From: an uncultured Blautia sp.
Lineage (GTDB): Bacteria > Bacillota > Clostridia > Lachnospirales > Lachnospiraceae
DNA: 6,492 nt
Reading direction: 5' to 3'
Assembly: GCA_934394595.1 (NCBI GenBank)
Contig: CAKRRX010000142.1
Location: forward strand, 1 to 6,492
Part shown: one piece after another, positions 6,201-6,492 of the stretch
Layout of the letters: every line of letters starts with the position of its first letter
Numbering within the stretch: position 1 is the first letter of the stretch
Translations under genes and position numbers: made by a program
Notes under the pieces: model-generated
Database searches by the model: none
Told to the model about the DNA's origin: nothing
What the model saw: only the letters and a program-made list of their open reading frames with translations

Positions 6201-6281
6201 AATAATAAAAAACTCTACTTCCAAATAATTTATGGATTCATTTTAATACAAAATAACCAAAAAAGGAAGAGGAAAGTAGAA
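6201..6281 (-). terminator. Large-loop terminator-like structure after yitT
   Basis: Minus strand CTACTTTCC (6279-6271) pairs, with one bulged base, with GGAAGTAG (6222-6215). TTTTTTATTATT (6212-6201) follows two bases later. The loop of about 48 bases holds its own A/T-rich hairpin (6233-6259, ATTTT/AAAAT with extra TT/AA and TGG/CCA pairs). U-tract and stem are right for intrinsic termination; the loop is unusually large, so confidence is moderate. Confidence 0.45.
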
Positions 6282-6293
6282 AAAATTTACAAA

Positions 6294-6492
6294 TTATTTT
6301 CTCTCAATAAATCCTTCCCCCAACACTTCTCTGACATCTGATACAATTACGAAAGCTTCCGGATCAATCTCATCTACAAGTTCTTTCAATGCTACAATTT
6401 CTTTTCGTCCTACCACACAGTAAAGCAAAAGCTTGTCCTGTCCGGAATACATGCCCTTTCCCCGGATACCGGTGACTCCCCTGTCCAGATTT
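6294..6492 (-). CDS. YitT-family membrane protein, C-terminal 65 residues (cut by window edge)
   Basis: Only the 3' end is in the window; the gene continues past 6492. The readable 65 residues begin NLDRGVTGIRGKGMYSGQDK and continue LLLYCVVGRKEIVALKELV to a TAA stop at 6296-6294. RGVT, the GKGMYSGQDK turn, the beta-strand LLLYCVV, the KEIVALKELV helix and the strand AFVIVSDVREVLGEGF match the DUF2179-type cytoplasmic C-terminal domain of YitT/DUF161 proteins. Full-length relatives are about 280-300 residues with five or so membrane helices before this domain; none of those helices is visible here. The family's function is not established. It reads in the same direction as the regulator gene and is separated from it by about 165 bases holding a probable terminator, so the two are likely separate units. 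Confidence 0.85.
   Translation of the reverse strand, partial: NLDRGVTGIRGKGMYSGQDKLLLYCVVGRKEIVALKELVDEIDPEAFVIVSDVREVLGEGFIERK

Noticed and set aside
5480..6205. A 241-codon open frame on the plus strand, antisense to the regulator gene
   Set aside because: It has the same codon-register effect opposite a well-recognised gene and no ribosome binding site or family features of its own.
1..6492. An undescribed defence, mobile or biosynthetic system
   Set aside because: All genes belong to well-known housekeeping or common families in one direction. No integrase, transposase, toxin, nuclease, reverse transcriptase, repeat array or long unexplained gap is present.

Overview
The window looks like an ordinary core-genome stretch from a low-to-moderate-GC Firmicute, most likely a Clostridia gut anaerobe of the Lachnospiraceae type. 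This is inferred from the protein styles (clostridial LeuS with two CPKC-type zinc knuckles, Gram-positive FtsEX, YitT family, CdaR/PucR-type regulator), strong AGGAGG-like ribosome binding sites and the sigma-A promoter forms. Genus cannot be fixed by reading alone.

All six recognisable genes lie on the minus strand, so transcription runs from high to low coordinates: the 3' end of a YitT-family membrane protein gene (6492-6294, cut by the window edge); a 362-residue CdaR/PucR-type helix-turn-helix regulator (6127-5039); ftsE (4709-4026); ftsX (4036-3128, overlapping ftsE by 11 bases); a membrane-anchored S41 carboxyl-terminal processing protease with a PDZ domain (2952-1768); and the first 557 codons of leuS (1673-1, cut by the window edge). 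No plus-strand gene, tRNA, rRNA, CRISPR array or mobile element is supported.

The non-coding gaps carry readable signals. Gap 6128-6293 holds a U-tract terminator-like structure for yitT, crossing inverted repeats and a GC-rich dyad before the regulator. Gap 4710-5038 holds the regulator's terminator, two tandem sigma-A-like promoters for ftsEX and a leader hairpin. Gap 2953-3127 holds a terminator after ftsX and no clear promoter for the protease. Gap 1674-1767 holds a near-consensus leuS promoter whose -35 box contains the protease stop codon, then a short leader with a perfect 9-bp hairpin.

FtsE and FtsX form the membrane ABC complex that in Gram-positive bacteria activates peptidoglycan hydrolases during growth and division; the CtpB-like protease next to it also acts at the cell envelope, so ftsE-ftsX-ctp is a plausible envelope module. 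LeuS is housekeeping translation. The regulator has no metabolic target gene next to it. I do not see an undescribed multi-gene system here; the points worth a second look are regulatory architecture and gene-neighbourhood details.
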